Shown here piece by piece: positions 17,240-24,976 of a stretch of DNA of 24,976 nucleotides. The translations under genes were made by a program, and so were the position numbers. Location: NCBI GenBank assembly GCA_947646735.1, contig CANTFK010000551.1, positions 1-24,976 on the forward strand. Reading direction: 5' to 3'. The notes beneath the pieces were generated by a model. It was given only the letters and a program-made list of their open reading frames with translations. It was not told the origin of the DNA and searched no databases. The DNA is from Peronospora farinosa (lineage: Eukaryota; Oomycota; Peronosporomycetes; Peronosporales; Peronosporaceae). Position 1 is the stretch's first letter. Every line of letters starts with the position of its first letter.

Positions 17240-17808
17240 GTGCTCGGTATAGAGAGTCCGTATGACCACATCCTAGGCATGCCTTGGTTGGATAAACACC
17301 AAACATGGATTGACTGGCGTATACGCACAGTCGCTAACTCTACGCAAAAAACCGGGAAGGATGTGCGCCTACAAGAGGCTTATGCGATTGATGCTATGTA
17401 CAACACAGTCGATGGTGCAATGACGATATGTCAATTGACACCAGGTATAACCCAGCTCGTTGAGCCTGGAGTAGTTGGAAGTGCCCTGACAGGAAGTCAG
17501 TGATACAAACTTCTACCCCGCTCGAGGAGACAGGTGTAGTGAATGGAACGATAACAGGTAGTCATGCTTCCAATGGTCCTGCACAGAGCCGAGAGCCTGT
17601 GGCAGTTGATGGTGGGCTGACAGGGAGTCAAGCGCCACAAGAACCGCTACAGAGCTATGAGCCTGGTGCGGTTGGAAGGAGTGTGTTGGCTAATACAGCA
17701 ACGACACCTTCTTCCAGGTCAAAGGTCATGGTGACTCGAAGAACGAGCACCAGACATATAAAGAAGATCAAGGGAACGTCGAAACGAGTGACCCTTGGAT
17801 CATTCTAG
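17240..17808 (+). pseudogene. Protease C-terminus and 22-residue-repeat linker, copy C
   Basis: Frame one (17240-17503) has ESPYDHILGMPWLDKHQTW, the protease end block, and closes after ALTGSQ. Frame two (17500-17808) carries the remaining repeat units and the basic tail RRTSTRHIKKIKGTSKR. Repeats span about 17450-17700. Copy B has the same break. Confidence 0.75.
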
Positions 17809-18540
17809 GTCCAAGAGGACGGACCTACGAACGAGTTGCTCGAGGTCGTCGAAGACAAGATGCCGGAGGCATCCTCAGTTGAGGTGCTCCAACTTGTCTT
17901 GGAATCTGCCGAGGAGATAGTGAATCTCTCGGAGATGACGTGGGATCTGTTCCTGTCCGACTAAAGGAAGGAAAGATCCACGAGATAGTCGCACCAGTTC
18001 CAGAAGAGAACGTGATGGACTGTTGCTCTTCATCCACAATGGATGAGAGCGTCTTGGAGACCGACAAGAATAAACGGTTTGCTTCTCAAGGATGGGATTT
18101 GAAGGGCAGCCCGTTCTATGGTGTTCTGTGGAAACACCGTAAAGTGTTGCCAGCAGAAGTGCCGATCCGCCTACCGGCCAATAGGGGCATAAGGCACGAG
18201 ATTGACCTGAAGCCTGGCACCAAGTATTGTGTCACCAGGAATTGACCTTTTCCGAAGAAACAAGTCGATTACATCGATGAGTTCTTCGACAAGCGATCCA
18301 AGACGGGACATGTACGTGAGAGCAAATCGCTTTACTGCAGCCCGACCTTCTGTGTGCGTAAAGCAACAGGTGGATGTATCGTGGTTCATGCTTATAATAA
18401 GCGGAACACGGCCACCATTCCGGCACAAACGCCGATCCCGCGGAAAGATGTCCTGTTGAATTCCATGGGAAAGTCAACTATCTTTTCCGCATTGGATCGG
18501 AAGGATGGCTACTATCAGGTCTCATCAGAGATACTGATGT
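17809..18540 (+). pseudogene. Linker and reverse transcriptase N-terminal part, copy C
   Basis: Compared with copy B's open frame, one A is missing near 17960 (GTCCGACTAAAGG against GTCCGAACTAAAGG), so the frame changes there. An in-frame stop follows CVTRN at 18242. The block FSALDRKDGYYQV (18484-18525) is intact. Many substitutions separate it from B between about 17960 and 18400, more than anywhere else in pol. Copy D shares most of the C variants, including the lost A. Confidence 0.82.
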
Positions 18541-18571
18541 AGCCAAAACGGCAGTAATCACCCCAAGCAGT

Positions 18572-19021
18572 ATGCTATGGGAGTGGCTTGTGGTGCCACA
18601 AGGGTTGAAAAATGCTCCGGCAACATTCAACCGAGTGGTGGCTCACGTGATGCGTCAGCACCGTGCCTACGCGCCCCATTACTTTGACGATGTATTCGTG
18701 CATAGTAGGGCGGAGGACGGTCTGAGCGCAATCGAGTCGCACAAGCGTCATTTAGACGCTAAGTTGCAGACTCTGGGTGACGCCCAATTATACGTAAACT
18801 TGCAAAAGTGCGTCATAGGGGTATCCGAGATACCTTTGCTGGACTGCATCGTAGGTGCACATGGTGCACGAGCAGATCCAGAAAAGGTAAAGGCTGTAAA
18901 GGACTGGCCAGTCCCACGTCATGTGAAGGATCTGCGCCAATTCCTTGGGCTAGCTAATTACTTGCATGAGTACAGCAAGAATTGTGCGGAGCGGACTAAG
19001 CCATTGTCTGATCTTTCGTGA
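18572..19021 (+). CDS. Reverse transcriptase palm and C-terminal part, copy C (fragment)
   Basis: 149 residues with WLVVPQGLKNAPATFNRV, the catalytic YFDD (residues 37-40) and RQFLGLANYLHEY. It differs from copy B at the GCIVG position (D for G) and once near VKDWP. Ends LSDLS-stop. Confidence 0.9.
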   Translation: MLWEWLVVPQGLKNAPATFNRVVAHVMRQHRAYAPHYFDDVFVHSRAEDGLSAIESHKRHLDAKLQTLGDAQLYVNLQKCVIGVSEIPLLDCIVGAHGARADPEKVKAVKDWPVPRHVKDLRQFLGLANYLHEYSKNCAERTKPLSDLS

Positions 19022-19072
19022 AAGTATGCAGAATGGACTTAATCAAAGTAGCAAGAAGATGCGTTCACATCA

Positions 19073-19500
19073 GTGAATAAATCTCTTGTAAAGGCACCGA
19101 TCTTGGCATTGCCAGACGCGAATAAGCTCTTTAGCGTCGTCTGCGATGCAAGCAATTTTGCAATCGGCAGCGCGCTCATGCAAAAGGATGACAACGGCGT
19201 TGACCGTGTCATATCTTATCAGTCTTTTAAAAGCTGCCGAGTTGAATTAACCTGTGCATGACAAGGAGCTACTTTCAATGAAGTATGCCCTTGTAAAGTT
19301 TCGGGTGCACCTCTTGGGCACCGAACCTTTTGTGGTTTATACGGATCACGCATACTGCGTACCGCTATAAATTTACCGCATCTATCGCCGAGAATGGCGA
19401 GATGGCTAACATTCTTCTCTGAATTTAATTTCAAAGTTGAATATAAGCCGGGTAAGTAGAATGTCTTGGCTGACGCGTTATCGCGCAGACCAGACTTCGA
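19073..19500 (+). pseudogene. RNase H, copy C
   Basis: The first piece (19073-19261) has KAPILALPDANKLF and VVCDASNFAIGSALMQKDD, the RNase H start with its first catalytic Asp. It then loses frame after VISYQS. The end block EYKPGK-stop-NVLADALSRRPD lies at about 19438-19490, where a stop replaces the Ser codon present in copy B. Confidence 0.8.
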
Positions 19501-20200
19501 GGCAAGACACCAGGAAAGTGTGTCTCGTGCGGAAGCACAAGGTGAGTCGTCAACATTGGCAGCCATGAAGGCCTACCATGTGACGAGCTCAATGGCCTCC
19601 GATATAAAGGAGTGTTACAGTCAGGACGAACATTGTCGCCTGCTGTTGGATCATTTTAGTGGGCGAAAGTTTACCCTTCCGTCGCACCTAAAAGCGAAGT
19701 TAAACCACTTTATATACAGTGATGGCCTATTATGGCATCAACTGTCACCCTGTGATCCCTTGAGAATCTATGTCCCTCATGACACATATCTCAAGCTGAT
19801 GATACTTCACGAGTGCCATGATGCGCCATCTAGTGGGAATTTGGGTCGTGAAAAGACATTCTTACGAGTGTCAGAGGAATGTTGGTGGCCCCACCTATAT
19901 TGGTGGGTGGCAAACTATATTCTCTCTTGCGAAGAGTGTCAGCGCATAAAGCCTGCACCTTCGAACAGTGCGCCACCGAAGCCACTGCCGATTTCAACGG
20001 ATTGTTGGAAGTCGGTCAGTTTGGACTTCATGTTTGGCTTACCGCCTGACCATAAAGGCAGGAGGGGGCTCGTTGTCTTTGTAGACAGACTGAGCAAGAT
20101 GGGGCATGTGGCACCATGTAGCACCAAGATCTCAGGAAAAGAGGCTGCCTTCTTGATTCTGGATCACGTGTACCGGCTACCGGGATGCCCAAGTCCATAG
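19466..20200 (+). CDS. Integrase N-terminal zinc domain and start of the catalytic core, copy C (fragment)
   Basis: A 244-residue open frame running from the end of RNase H (ADALSRRPD) through a spacer into the integrase. HHCC domain: HDAPSSGNLGREKTF, then SCEECQ. The second His of the family pattern (GHLG in copy B) is Asn here (AAT at 19838-19840), which should weaken zinc binding. The catalytic core begins with SLDFMFGLPP (Asp at 20024-20026) and VVFVDRLSKMGHV, intact here but altered in B. The frame leaves the integrase reading near 20180, just before the second catalytic Asp. Confidence 0.87.
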   Translation: MADALSRRPDFEARHQESVSRAEAQGESSTLAAMKAYHVTSSMASDIKECYSQDEHCRLLLDHFSGRKFTLPSHLKAKLNHFIYSDGLLWHQLSPCDPLRIYVPHDTYLKLMILHECHDAPSSGNLGREKTFLRVSEECWWPHLYWWVANYILSCEECQRIKPAPSNSAPPKPLPISTDCWKSVSLDFMFGLPPDHKGRRGLVVFVDRLSKMGHVAPCSTKISGKEAAFLILDHVYRLPGCPSP

Positions 20201-20651
20201 TATCGGATCCGAATCCGCGTTTTACGTCGGGTTTTGGTGACACGTGTTCGAGCTGCTGGGTAGAAAGCTCCACATGTCAACAGCTGATCATCCCCAGACC
20301 GATGGCCAAACAGAACGGGCCAATCGAGTCGTGGCGGATGTGTTGCGTACAATAGCGACTCCCAAAGAATGGAGCAAGCAATTGCCATTCGTGGAGTTCC
20401 TTATCAATAACAGTGTTCACGCTAGTACGGGTGAAACACCGTTTTACATTAACGGACTGCGTCATCCTCGAACGCCAGTCTCGTTTTTGCGCAGCCCGAG
20501 TATTATTGGGGGAGGGCCCCTCTTTTCGCTCGGTGCAAATGCCAAAGAGGGTCCAAATTACCCTATTGACACTGCCAATTTAGCAGTGATCACGACACCT
20601 ATGGGTAGGCACGGCAAGAAATGCCAGTGCTCCTTGAAGATGACACTATAG
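20201..20651 (+). pseudogene. Integrase core, second half, copy C
   Basis: The second catalytic Asp is in SDPNPRFTSGF (GAT at 20206-20208). After a frame change, the 20244-20651 frame reads FELLGRKLHMSTADHPQTDG and then QTERANR, with the catalytic Glu codon at 20313-20315. All three DDE residues are therefore present but in separate frames. The reading decays after RHPRTPVSF; about 20500-20830 is rich in indels relative to copy B. Confidence 0.83.
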
Positions 20652-20829
20652 TGTTATCAACAGCGTCAACCTCTTGGAGGCGTCATAGGTGACTGGATGC
20701 TAAAAGCGTGAGCGAAGCTCAGCGCTTTGTGGATGCGCGATTATCCATCACACGTAAAGTCCGTGACGCGATGGCAAGCAAAAACAATATGCAGACCAGC
20801 ATGGTCGCAAAAACAATGATTACTTTAGT

Positions 20830-21480
20830 GTGGGGGACAAGGTGCTATTAAGTACTGCTACCCTACCTAAACATGCAATCTCTGTACTATCTGGTGGTAC
20901 TACTAAACTATTGCCCCGATTCATTGGGCCCTTTACAGTGGTTGAAGAAGTTGGAGACCTAAATTATAGGTTCACAATCCCACCGTATATGAAGACGCAC
21001 CCCGTATTTTACGTGGGTCGTCTGAAACGGTATGTTGATCCAGAAGAGATCACATATCCACATCGGTCTAACGAGACCGATGGTGACGTCGACTGTGAGT
21101 CGAACGTCGCGGCCGATCAGGCGACGAGGAAGACAAGAGGCTCCCCGTATACGAACGAGGCGATAGAGGACTCAGCGATCGAGGAAGACTCCGCGCTTGA
21201 CGCGGATCTCTCATCACCAGTTACTCAAACATGTACAAACGGAGCTTCAGGCGGTCATACCCCTGACGGTCCCTCTTCCTCACATCGCGCAGATCCGAGG
21301 TCAGTCGCGAGACTTGACTCTCGAGATCTACCACCTGCCTCTTCAGCGCAGCGGACTCAGCTTGCGACTGAACAGCAGCAGGGTAGGCAGCCGCGAATAG
21401 CTGGGCGTAATCGCCGCTCCTATCGGGCGTTACCTGTGTTGGCGAACTCAGGTGGAAACACACGCGTCTTTGTTGGATAG
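20830..21480 (+). CDS. Integrase C-terminal GPF module and Pol tail, copy C (fragment)
   Basis: A 216-residue frame beginning MGDKVLLSTATLPKH. The GPY/F module reads FIGPFTVVEEVGDLNYRFTI, then MKTHPVFYVGRLKRYVDPEE, the usual end block of Ty3-type integrases. A disordered, Ser/Arg-rich tail follows and stops after NTRVFVG at 21480. There is no chromodomain. From 21221 the tail overlaps the antisense frame. Confidence 0.83.
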   Translation: MGDKVLLSTATLPKHAISVLSGGTTKLLPRFIGPFTVVEEVGDLNYRFTIPPYMKTHPVFYVGRLKRYVDPEEITYPHRSNETDGDVDCESNVAADQATRKTRGSPYTNEAIEDSAIEEDSALDADLSSPVTQTCTNGASGGHTPDGPSSSHRADPRSVARLDSRDLPPASSAQRTQLATEQQQGRQPRIAGRNRRSYRALPVLANSGGNTRVFVG

Positions 21481-21644
21481 TGGGACGGACCAGTGTTCTC
21501 TGCTAACAAGCTGACATTGAATGTCGGCGTTCTCACAGAGACACTTAGCGACGGCTGCAAGTTATCGCGGCGTGAGCGCTTTGTGTTAGTATGCATGGGC
21601 GCCTTTGCAGGCAACCCATCAGCTTTTCCACGTTTCGATGGCAT
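21221..21644 (-). pseudogene. Antisense reading frame opposite the 3' end of pol, copy C
   Basis: It starts at ATG 21644, about 55 bases inside the 3' LTR, and runs leftward. The first frame (74 codons) holds MPSKRGKADGL, a basic patch TKRSRRDN and TPTFNVSLLAENTG, and stops in the segment read as ANTGNAR. The second frame (21463-21221) holds DRSGDYAQLFAAAYPAA and the coiled-coil-like AALKRQVVDLESQVSRLT, ending MFE-stop. The frame break at the junction is the same in copy B. Together they would give about 140 residues. Confidence 0.38.
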
Positions 21645-21685
21645 CGTTTTTTATTCGATTTTTAACAAAATGTAAAAATCGTCTT
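21481..21685 (+). other. 3' untranslated part of copy C before the polypurine tract
   Basis: About 200 bases between the Pol stop and the PPT, with nothing on the element strand. On the other strand it holds the start of the antisense frame. Confidence 0.5.
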
Positions 21686-21699
21686 AAAGAGGAGGATGG
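21686..21699 (+). promoter_or_regulatory. Polypurine tract of copy C
   Basis: AAAGAGGAGGATGG abuts the LTR start TGTAATGAGC, the expected place of the plus-strand primer. One base differs from the copy B tract. Confidence 0.77.
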
Positions 21700-21885
21700 T
21701 GTAATGAGCTAAAGTTATACGGTTCGTTAGGTATTGAATACCTAGCGGACAGGCCTAAAAAGGTACGAGGTACCTTAGGCCTGCCAGTTCGGTGTGGCAC
21801 ATCAATGTGACCCATCCTCGTGAATGTGATATCCATGGATGGATTCACATTCAACGGCGATGACGCCAGTTGGGACTAGGCGTCA
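21700..21885 (+). repeat. LTR shared by copies C (3') and D (5')
   Basis: 186 bases, TGTAATGAGC to GGCGTCA. It has one difference (a T in the loop of the first hairpin) from the LTR at 3171-3356 in the opposite array, and over a dozen from copy C's own 5' LTR. Confidence 0.72.
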
Positions 21886-21893
21886 TGGCGACG
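21886..21893 (+). promoter_or_regulatory. Candidate primer binding site, copy D
   Basis: TGGCGACG directly after the terminal CA of the LTR, as in the other copies. Confidence 0.45.
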
Positions 21894-22461
21894 CTTCGAA
21901 CAGACTTCATCAGCGAGCTCAAATATATTTTAAGCTCGCACGTAAGGACACGCTTCTAAAGAGACGCGTATCCGATCTTTGCATAATTAGCCCATCAGTA
22001 GTTAATCTTATATATAGTTTAAAATCTATTAAATATAAGTCAGTCTTGAATTTACTAACTATTGCCCACTGCGCACGAGAAGTTGTTCGTTGCGCGTACC
22101 GCTCTAAGCGGCCGGCAAAAGATTGGTTCTGCGACAAAAGCGACCGACCAACGCAACCACCCTCACACTCGGATGTAAGACGGTCTGACCGCTTCCTCGC
22201 GCTGAAGGAAGGTGTGTTCTTGCATAGTACGTGGCAGATACGTAGAAGTGCCCGTCTACACTTGGTAGCACTAGTAGTCCTTCCCACGGCCCGTCTCTCT
22301 GAGCGTGCGTGTGGACATGGATGTCCCTCAACGCGGATTGAGGTGATTTTCCTCACCTCTCCCAACATCTTAGGGAGTTGGCAGAGCATATGGCGCAGGG
22401 ACTTGGTGAACGAGCCCTGGCCAACCTCTTGCATTGTCCTCCTTAGCAACATGTTGCTCAG
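21894..22461 (+). other. Untranslated leader of copy D
   Basis: Like the leader of copy C but lacking 41 bases after GCACGAGAAG (junction at about 22082), including half of the GAAGCTT hairpin. The deletion endpoints share an AG. The deletion lengthens an incidental open frame (21839-22534), which I do not regard as a gene. Confidence 0.6.
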
Positions 22462-23306
22462 ATGGAGCAATTTGAGGCGTTTGTGCTCAGAAAGCGTAGA
22501 AACGCGTCCGAGGTACCAGCAAAGCTACGGCTGAGTCCATCAGTAAGACTCAGGATGAGCTTTTGCGTGAGCAAGCTCGGAAGGATGCGCTCAACAGAAC
22601 TGTTGAGACGATCTCGGCCCGGCCTGTTCAACCGAGGCCCATTCGGATGGACCTTCCGAAGTTTGATGGGACTGCCCCGCATACATTTGTCTACTGGCTT
22701 TTAGCCGTGGAGAAATGCGGTATGGCGCATTTCATCGAAGACGACACCAGAATGGTGTCGTATGCCATGTCAAATTTGCGTGGCAAAGCGTCAGAGTGGG
22801 CATACTCTGCGCTGTTGGCTAATGCTGATGCATTTCCATCATGAAGTCAAAGATTCGTGTCATGTATCAGCCGCCTCACAATGAAGTATTACTTCAGGCG
22901 CGCTTCTTTTGGAGCACGACAGGCGAAATGATCTCTTTAAGAGTATGTGCAGGAAATGAGTTCGCTGTCTGCTTCCATTAATGGGGAACCGATACCGAAA
23001 TGTATTAAGGTGACCACGTTCATGAATGGACTTAGGCACGGCCCATCGCGTCAGGCCCTTTTTAGAAAGGTGCAAAAGACGATGGAGGAGGCAATTGAAA
23101 TTGTAATGGTTGAGGATCAATCCTACAACAGCGGCTCGGCGACAACTTCTTATAAGCCGTCAGCCGAGAGGTCAGATGCTAATTCAATGGAGTTAGGAAA
23201 TGCGGACGTGGTCTGCTACAAGTGCGGCACTATAGGCCATATGATGGCTCGCTGCTATGCCGAACTTTCTGATGGGTCTAAGGCAGCCAGCAAGAAGGCT
23301 CCCTAA
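22462..23306 (+). pseudogene. Gag, copy D
   Basis: Same pieces and the same frame breaks as in B and C: start block at 22462, capsid-like part at 22563-22844, nucleocapsid part at 22947-23306 with CYKCGTIGHMMARC. The translated pieces match those of C. Confidence 0.87.
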
Positions 23307-23700
23307 CCGAAGGGAGGTGCGAAAAATCATCGTGCACCGAGCATGGGTTCAGCACCTGCCCAAGATGGGTCGGGAAATGTGGGAGCTCAGTTGGGACATG
23401 ATGTCTTCTACTGTCGCGAATTCTGAAGCTACCCCTATGTTCATAGTTATCGAACAAATGGGTAGCATAGTCCCTGAGGTTCCGAAAGGTCGGACCTCAA
23501 CCCTTTTGGTCTATAGCGCTCGAGTACGAGGCTATGACCAAGTGATGACCCTTCTCGTTGATTCGGGTGCATCACAGAATTTTGCGAGACTCGCAGCTTT
23601 AAAAAAAGAGTCTGGCGAGTTATGAGTCGCTTTGCCAGGATTGCAAGAGAGAGGAGGCGACCGTTCGTTTAGCGAACGGCTCTCTCGTAAAATCAGGGAG
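23257..23700 (+). pseudogene. Aspartic protease N-terminal part, copy D (extra frameshift)
   Basis: The DSG triplet is intact (LLVDSGASQNFARLAAL), but a run of seven A's at 23601-23607, against six in copy C, shifts the frame to an early stop after ESGEL. It also has V-to-A at NFVR. Confidence 0.78.
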
Positions 23701-24322
23701 TTCAAGTTGAACTCTCCTTCGGCTTTAGTGACTTCTCTTGTAAAGAAAGTTCACAATGCTAGGTATAGCGTCCGTATGACCACATCCTAGGCATGCCTTG
23801 GTTGGATAAACACCAAACATGGATTGACTGGCGTACACGCACAGTCGCTAGCTCTACGCAAAAAACCGGGAAGGATGTGCTCCTACAAGAGGCTTATGCG
23901 ATGGATGCTATGTCCAACACAGTCGATGGTGCGATGACGATATGTCAATTGACACCAGGTATAACCCAGCTCGTTGATCCTGGAGTAGTTGGAAGTGCCC
24001 TGACAGGAAGTCAGTGATACAAACTTCTACCCAGCTCGAGGAGACAGGTGTAGTGAATGGAACGATAACAGCTAGTCATGCGTCCAATAGTCCTGCACAG
24101 AGCCGAGAGCCTGTGGAAGTTGATGGTGAGCTGACAGGAAGTCAAGCGATACAAGAACCGGCACAGAGCTATGAGCCTGGTGCGGTTGGAAGGAGTGTGT
24201 TGGCTAATACAGCAACGACACCTTCTTCCAGGTCAAAGGTCATGGTGACTCGAAGAACGAGCACCAGACATATAAAGAAGATCAAGGGAACGTCGAAACG
24301 AGTGACCCTTGGATCATTCTAG
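23701..24322 (+). pseudogene. Protease C-terminus and repeat linker, copy D
   Basis: The MPWLDKHQTWIDWR block starts at 23793 and the frame ends at ALTGSQ. The second frame (24014-24322) has the remaining repeats, with small changes (TASHASNSPAQ, VEVDGELTGSQ), and the basic tail. A small deletion near 23767 disrupts the ESPYDHILG block seen in C. Confidence 0.72.
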
Positions 24323-24976
24323 GTCCAAGAGGACGGACCTACGAACGAGTTGCTCGAGGTCGTCGAAGACAAGATGCCGGAGGCATCCTCAGTTGAGGTG
24401 CTCCAACTTGTCTTGGAATCTGCCGAGGAGATAGTGAATCTCTCGGAGATGACGTGGGATCTGTTCCTGTCCGACTAAAGGAAGGAAAGATCCACGAGAT
24501 AGTCGCACCAGTTCCAGAAGAGAACGTGATGGACTGTTGCTCTTCATCCACAATGGATGAGAGCGTCTTGAAGACCGACAAGAATAAACGGTTTGCTTCT
24601 CAAGGATGGGATTTGAAGGGCAGCCCGTTCTATGGTGTTCTGTGGAAACACCGTAAAGTGTTTCCAGCAGAAGTGTCGATCCGCCTACCGGCCAATAGGG
24701 GCATAAGGCACGAGATTGACCTGGAGCCTGGCACCAAGTATTGTGTCACCATCAATGGACGTTGCCGAAGAAACAAGTCGATTACATCGATGAGTTCTTC
24801 GACAAGCGATCCAAGACGGGACATGTACGTGAGAGCAAATCGCTTTACTGCAGCCCGACCTTCTGTGTGCGTAAAGCAACAGGTGGATGTATCGTGGTTC
24901 ATGCTTATAATAAGCGGAACACGGCCACCATTCCGGCACAAACGCCGATCCCGCGGAAAGATGTCCTGTTGAATTC
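24323..24976 (+). pseudogene. Reverse transcriptase N-terminal part, copy D (cut by window end)
   Basis: It shares with copy C the lost A in GTCCGACTAAAGG (near 24475) and the variants ENVMDCCSSSTMDES and PANRGIRHEID. Unlike C it has no stop after CVT; it reads CVTINGRCRR in a shifted frame. The window ends in the block before FSALDRKDGYYQV. Confidence 0.78.

Larger units (their letters stand above)
15142..21885 (+). mobile_element. Ty3/gypsy LTR retrotransposon copy C, complete in extent
   Basis: About 6.7 kb on the plus strand between LTRs at 15142 and 21700, same family as A, B and D. The order is gag, protease, linker, RT, RNase H, integrase, PPT. It retains the longest integrase frames (244 and 216 residues) but has stops and frameshifts throughout, plus a His-to-Asn change in the integrase zinc motif. 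The gag-protease-linker part matches copy B in all stretches I compared, while the leader and RT N-terminus differ from B. It shares its 3' LTR with copy D. Confidence 0.93.
21700..24976 (+). mobile_element. Ty3/gypsy LTR retrotransposon copy D, partial
   Basis: Tandem after copy C, sharing its LTR. It contains leader, gag, protease, linker and RT N-terminus, then the window ends, within about 40 bases of the element position where copy A is cut. Leader and gag match copy C closely. Private changes are a 41-base leader deletion, an extra A in the A-run of protease, and several substitutions in the linker. Confidence 0.9.

Noticed and set aside
20830..21480. Chromodomain after the integrase
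   Set aside because: The sequence after the GPF module is low-complexity and lacks the aromatic cage and the YxVxW-type core of chromodomains.
21919..22470. 183-codon minus-strand frame in the leader of copy D
   Set aside because: Same cause, the leader deletion; it ends in a TATA-rich tract and has no protein features.
21839..22534. 231-codon plus-strand frame across the LTR and leader of copy D
   Set aside because: It is open only because of the 41-base deletion and runs through LTR hairpins and leader. The same region is closed in copy C.

Overview
The window looks like a gene-poor stretch of an oomycete genome (Phytophthora or downy-mildew type). This rests on the character of the Ty3/gypsy polyproteins, on GTRNGT-like splice donors, and on a single host gene that combines a C1-like zinc motif with a VPS9 domain. 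The organism call is an inference from sequence style, not a database match.

Layout. The window is nearly mirror-symmetric. On the left, two Ty3/gypsy LTR retrotransposons lie on the minus strand: copy A (1-3356, cut by the window edge) and copy B (3171-9958, complete in extent). They share the LTR at 3171-3356. On the right, two copies of the same family lie on the plus strand: copy C (15142-21885, complete in extent) and copy D (21700-24976, cut by the window edge). They share the LTR at 21700-21885. Each full copy reads LTR, leader, gag (CCHC knuckle), protease, a linker with 22-residue repeats, reverse transcriptase, RNase H, integrase (HHCC, DDE, GPF), polypurine tract, LTR. Every copy is broken by frameshifts and stops, and several lesions are common to all copies that cover them. 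Both arrays are transcribed away from the centre.

The centre (9959-14756) is a low-repeat island. It holds one convincing host gene on the plus strand, a putative Rab5-family exchange factor with a C-terminal VPS9 domain (open frame 10836-12962), probably with extra 5' exon(s) from 10489. Downstream are weaker traces of coding sequence: a plus-strand frame ending at 13458, and a putative spliced but frame-broken minus-strand gene or relic (13496-14285). Just before copy C lie two tandem copies of a truncated LTR-like unit (14757-15141), from which the 5' half of copy C's LTR seems to derive.

Most interesting signals: (1) the two arrays appear to be duplicates of one tandem junction, because the two shared LTRs differ at 1 of 186 positions while the two LTRs of copy B differ at 13; (2) copies B and C are a patchwork of identical and diverged tracts; (3) a reverse-strand reading frame overlaps the tail of pol, with an NLS-like basic start and a coiled-coil end; (4) the LTR and leader form a chain of hairpins, one with paired substitutions between copies; (5) a 22-residue repeat lies in the protease-RT linker.
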